A stretch of DNA of 64,000 nt from Opitutia bacterium (GTDB lineage: Bacteria > Verrucomicrobiota > Verrucomicrobiia > Opitutales > Opitutaceae): NCBI GenBank assembly GCA_947472765.1, contig CANJCM010000004.1:1-64000 (forward strand). Reading direction: 5' to 3'. Position numbers and translations under genes: made by a program. The notes under the pieces were generated by a model. It saw nothing but the letters and a program-made list of their open reading frames with translations. It was not told the origin of the DNA and made no database searches. This document shows positions 62,001 to 64,000 of this stretch, in pieces; within the stretch, counting starts at the first letter, position 1, and each line of letters starts with the position of its first letter.

Positions 62001-64000
62001 CGCCGGCGCGAACGTCAGCGGCACCGCCACCACCATCTTTGGCGCCACCACCCTGACCGGCAACGCGACCCTGGCCGTCGGCAACCTCGCCAACCTGCGA
62101 GTCGGCTCCCTGGATGACGGCGGGGTCGCCCGGACGCTCACCAAGACCGGACTCGGTACGCTCACCCTCACGAGCACGGCCTCCAACTGGAACACCGCGA
62201 GCGACGCCCTCGTCATCAGTAACGGCACCGTGCAGCTCGCCGCCGCAGACGTGTTTGGCAGCACCGGCAACACGGCCGTCACCGTGCGGGCCAACACCGC
62301 AAGCACCACCGCCCTGCTCGATCTCAACGGCAACAGCGCCACCATCGGCTCACTCACTTTTGGCGGGGCCGGATCCACGACGACCTCCACCAACACGGTC
62401 ACCACCGGCGCGGGCACGCTCACCCTGGGTGGCGATGTGACCTATTCGGCCACCAGCAACCCGCTCGGTGCCACTCTGACCGGCAACGTCAACCTGGGTT
62501 CAGCCAACCGCGCGTTCACGATCGGGGATTCCAGCAACGCCAGCACCGATCTCGCGGTCTCGGCGATCATTTCCGGCTCCGGTGTCGGGCTGAACAAAGC
62601 CGGCGCGGGCGTGCTCGAGTTGTCCGGCAATAACACCTTTACCGGTACGACCACCGTTTCCGCCGGCACACTGCGGGCCACGACGAGTGCGGGTGCCCTC
62701 GGCGCGGGTACGCTCGCGCTCGCGGGTGGCACGCTCCAACTCGTCGACGATACCGGGCTGGCGTTCGGGCGGGATACGACCGTGACCGGCAGCGCCACAG
62801 TCACCGCCGATCGCGCCACCGCCGGCTCGGATGTCACGCACACGCTCGGCAACCTGAGCATTGGGGCGTTCACCCTCACCGCCAACGCGGGCGCCAACGT
62901 CAGCGGCACCGGCACGATGATCTTCGGCGGCACGACGCTGACAGGCGATGCCACCTTCGATGTCGGAGCCCTCGCCCAATTGAACCTCGGCACGACAACC
63001 GGCGCCTTCGGCTTCACCAAGAGCGGCGTCGGCACGCTGGTCCTCGGCGGCGGCACCTCGAACACCTACTCCGGCACGACCACAGTGAACGGCGGCACGC
63101 TGGTCCTCGCGAAGTCCGGCGGTGCCATCGCAGTCTCGGGCAATCTCGTCATCGGCGACGGCACCGGCACTGACACCGTGCGGCTGGATGCCGCAAATCA
63201 GATTAGCGACACCTCCGCCGTGACGCTCAACGCCACCGGAGCCCCGGTGCTGAACCTGAACGGCTTCGCCGAGCGGATCGGCTCGCTGTCGTCCGCCAAC
63301 GCCGCCGCCGAAGTCCAGTTCGGTTCGCCGGGTTCGCTCACGAACTTCACCATCGGCGACGCTTCGGACACGACGTACGCGGGCGTCCTCACCTCGGGCA
63401 ACAGCAACACCAGCCTGGTCAAGGAAGGCACTGGCACGCTCACGCTGAGCGGTGCGAACACTTTCACCGGGGCAGTCGCGGTGAACGACGGCACGCTCGC
63501 GGTGCAGAACAACTCCGGTCTCGGCGCCGGCACACTGGGCACCACGGTCAGCTCCGGCGGGACGCTGGCATTGCTCGGCGGCGTGACGGTTGCGAACGGG
63601 ACGTTGTCACTCACCGGAACGGGCGCGAGCAGCGTCGGCGCGCTGACCAACGTCAGCGGCGACAACGTCTGGAATGGCGATGTCACGTTGACGGGTGACG
63701 CCTTCATCACGACTCAGGCCGGCACCCTGATCATCGGTCCGACCAATCCCTACACGTTTACGCCGAGCGGAACCAATCCGGCGACCGAGACCGGCTATGT
63801 CACCATCGGCGGCCGGACGCTGACCTTCGGCGGCGCCGGGACGAACATCCAGGTGTACGACCGCATTCGCGACTTCGTGGGTCAGACCGACAGCACGCGC
63901 TACAGCTACCCCCCGCTCACGCTCGCCCAGGCGCCGGAAACCACGAGTCCGGGCAACGTGATCGTCAACATGACCGGGGGCGGCTCGGTGACCTACTCCG
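56032..64000 (+). CDS. Giant autotransporter-associated beta-strand repeat protein, partial
   Basis: Open for at least 2656 residues, from ATG 56032 (ATG at 56035 or 56059 also possible) past the right edge. A signal peptide ends near AKAQ (about residue 57). The body has the TLSGANTYTGxTTxxxGTL motif of PATR repeats, which fold into a beta-helix passenger. Three nearly identical short units lie around 57003, 57297 and 57602. From 59962 a much longer unit repeats about every 885-903 bases (60865, 61747, 62632). Highly Gly, Thr, Ser and Asn-rich. The autotransporter barrel, if any, lies beyond the window. Likely a surface adhesin or biofilm protein. Confidence 0.92.
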   Translation, partial: MMRRCPIAVMNSPLNVLLGRTGFTGAKRTDRSGWVCRVWIPLAVAMAAWALPAKAQILVWSGGNGGNANNWGRAQNWTPNGPPSGTETAQFDDTADVSNLAPSIAAVSRSVGDITFSSGTTNAYNISGSATLTVNNSAGITNASATSQTFSVSTLALGGSQTWSPTSTGNLTFSSAVSLGANTLTLDGSNTGTGSISGVVSGTGSLLKSGSTTWTLSGTNTYTGVTTLNAGTLSVATIGNGGVAGNLGQATNAAANLVLGGGTLLYTGATASTDRAFTLTNATTSTISVQTGGTNLTISGAGAATSGGLTKAGAGTLTLSGANAFTGLTTVSAGTLAYGASNALSTGDVTVDGATSVLAMGTFSDSVGTVTLSNSGSITGSTGVLTSTGTFELQSGTVSAILGGSGIALNKTTSGTVTLSGVNTFTGLTTVSAGTLAYGASNVLSTGAVTVDGGTAILDLGASRTDTVGTVTVANGGSITGTGTSALTSTGTFEMQNGSVTAILAGAGIALNKTTSGTVTLSGANTFTGLTTVSAGTLAYGASNVLSTGAVTVDGATAILDLGASRTDSVGIVTVANGGSITGTGTSALTSTGGFAVQSGSASAILSGAVALTKSTAGTFTLSGVNTYTGGTTLSAGTLQLSGSGTLGGTSGVLTLSGGTLDLNGVNTSVGNFTGASGTVLNNGGAATLTIGTGNGTGGNFQGVLADGSGALALTKIGTGTITISGANTYTGGTIVNAGTLTLGASNSLSSGTVTVDGATAILALGANSDTVGTVTLANGGTISGTGALSTTGTFELQSGTVSGVLGGSGNLNKTTAGTVTLTGTNTFTGSTNVNGGTLSINSDARLGTAPGSPTTDSLTFNGGTLSVTATTTLNANRGITLNAGGGTISPTTGTTSYAGIIAGSGNLTKTGAGALTLSGANTYTGQTFVAGTGALSINTIANVGGGASALGAPVTIANGTIALGSGATAGLLTYTGAATSTDRVVDLAGTTGGATISANGSGALTFASNFTATGNGDKTLTLGGTNTGANTISGILPDSAGGTTSLLKTGAGLWVLSGANTYSGTTQIQGGTLSINSIGNVSGGATALGAPTTIGNGTIKFGLTTTGASLTYTGSGASTDRVIDLAGTTGGATINANQTNGAGALVFTSNLTATGSGAKTLALAGTNTDLNTISGTIGNSAGGNTAVSKSGAGTWLLSGTNSYSGNTTLTVGTLVAGNDSAFGNGTLSFGGGTLQGDGTPRTLTNALAITANSTIAGSSNLTLSGNFNLGTTTRTLTVTNTGSTVLSGILSNTAGLTKAGAGSLTLSGDNTYTGTTTLSAGTLRASGFATALGGGNLALNSGILELANDTGLTFGRNTTIGGNTTIKVDTVTAQNGVTHTLGTLTTGAFTLSVAAGANVNANTAYGLTFGSTVLSGNPAMTVNVANNGSGLGTVTLGSLSNAAARGLTKTGDGLLLLSAASGTITSTSAFTVNNGTLRLGAAGALGASALANVTVNATTAGTTALFDLAGNNQSILSLTFGGTGATATSTNSVTTGAGTLTLGGNVTYTSTNNPLGATLTGNLNLGAATRTFTINDSNNAAVDLAVSADISASAAGLTKLGSGTLELSGANAYTGTTTVSLGTLRATTSASALGAGALTLNAGTLQLVDDTGLAFGRNTTVAASSTIQSDRLTVGSNVSNTLGTLSIGTFTLTANAGGNVSGTATTTFGATTLTGNASFTVGANSNLVLGALTDGGVARTLTKSGLGTLTLGSAAASWATANDALVIATGTVRLGASDAFGTGTNTNVTVRSTTAGATSLLDLNGSNQSIGTLTFGGTGSTATSTNSVSTGSGTLTLGGNVTYSATSNPLGSTLSGNLNLGSANRTFTIADSTNAPIDLDLTANISGTGGLIKAGAGTLAVSGNNTLTGTTSVTAGTLRATANAAALGAGNLTLGGGTLQLADDTGLAFNRNTTLTANTTLQADRLTAGSNVSYTFGTLSLGAFTLTANAGANVSGTATTIFGATTLTGNATLAVGNLANLRVGSLDDGGVARTLTKTGLGTLTLTSTASNWNTASDALVISNGTVQLAAADVFGSTGNTAVTVRANTASTTALLDLNGNSATIGSLTFGGAGSTTTSTNTVTTGAGTLTLGGDVTYSATSNPLGATLTGNVNLGSANRAFTIGDSSNASTDLAVSAIISGSGVGLNKAGAGVLELSGNNTFTGTTTVSAGTLRATTSAGALGAGTLALAGGTLQLVDDTGLAFGRDTTVTGSATVTADRATAGSDVTHTLGNLSIGAFTLTANAGANVSGTGTMIFGGTTLTGDATFDVGALAQLNLGTTTGAFGFTKSGVGTLVLGGGTSNTYSGTTTVNGGTLVLAKSGGAIAVSGNLVIGDGTGTDTVRLDAANQISDTSAVTLNATGAPVLNLNGFAERIGSLSSANAAAEVQFGSPGSLTNFTIGDASDTTYAGVLTSGNSNTSLVKEGTGTLTLSGANTFTGAVAVNDGTLAVQNNSGLGAGTLGTTVSSGGTLALLGGVTVANGTLSLTGTGASSVGALTNVSGDNVWNGDVTLTGDAFITTQAGTLIIGPTNPYTFTPSGTNPATETGYVTIGGRTLTFGGAGTNIQVYDRIRDFVGQTDSTRYSYPPLTLAQAPETTSPGNVIVNMTGGGSVTYS
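59962..62631. repeat. Three long in-gene repeats of about 295 residues
   Basis: Units 59962-60864, 60865-61746 and 61747-62631 (903, 882 and 885 bases) have the same order of sub-motifs: TLRAxxxAxALGxGxL, DDTGLxFGRNT, LGTLTxGAFTL, TLGSLxxxAARGLTK, AGALGAS, TATSTNSVTTG, NLGAATRTFTI. A fourth begins at 62632. The repeats share enough identity to make recombination likely. Confidence 0.85.

Noticed and set aside
1-64000. tRNA or rRNA genes
   Set aside because: None of the spacers showed a cloverleaf or rRNA-like sequence; the prominent hairpins belong to repeat families.

Overview
The window reads as chromosome of a high-GC Gram-negative bacterium, most likely a verrucomicrobium of the Opitutaceae type. 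This is inferred from the DUF1800/DUF1501 pair, a giant autotransporter-associated beta-strand repeat protein, several Tat and Sec signal peptides, ThuA-like and sugar-dehydratase-like secreted enzymes, scarcity of obvious Shine-Dalgarno sequences, and very repeat-rich intergenic spacers. No rRNA or tRNA gene and no CRISPR array was seen. Because GC is high, long antisense open frames lie over most genes; they are treated as shadows.

Layout. 1-2.2 kb: end of a biosynthetic cluster on the minus strand (methyltransferase, acyl carrier protein, ketosynthase) that continues off the left edge. 2.4-4.9 kb: metallo-beta-lactamase-fold hydrolase and pyruvate kinase. 5.5-10.3 kb: secreted DUF1800 and DUF1501 proteins. 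10.5-29.7 kb: a heavy-metal (mainly copper) region: a DUF3347 protein; a three-gene sigma/sensor/anti-sigma unit in cnrYXH order; divergently a small Cys-rich protein, a CusB-like adaptor fused to DUF3347, a CusA-like RND pump, two PepSY membrane proteins, another DUF3347 protein, a CxCC beta-propeller, a CopA-like ATPase with two heavy-metal-binding domains, two related lipoproteins and a G3E GTPase. 29.8-33.8 kb: secreted enolase-superfamily enzyme, ThuA-like protein, DUF302 and VOC proteins. 33.9-37.3 kb: toxin-antitoxin pair, WD40 protein and a TIR membrane protein. 37.5-42.5 kb: NmrA-like protein, two M16 peptidase-like proteins and a DUF481-like protein. 42.6-43.7 kb: REP-associated transposase gene bounded by direct repeats. 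43.7-55.8 kb: two modules that each combine a TonB-dependent receptor, a CxCC beta-propeller and a small exported protein, with a DUF1259 protein, a one-haem protein and an orphan ModB permease between them. 56.0 kb to the end: an open-ended giant repeat protein.

How the genes may work together. The pump, the ATPase, the HMBD, DUF3347 and PepSY proteins make a plausible envelope copper/silver detoxification and handling system, controlled by a CnrYXH-like extracytoplasmic sigma switch. The three CxCC propellers share the same four cysteines at nearly the same spacing and sit in all three metal modules; this is the best candidate for an undescribed component. A second theme is the density of dispersed palindromic repeats between genes, some of which appear to have been accepted in frame inside coding sequence (the CusA-like pump and a small exported protein).
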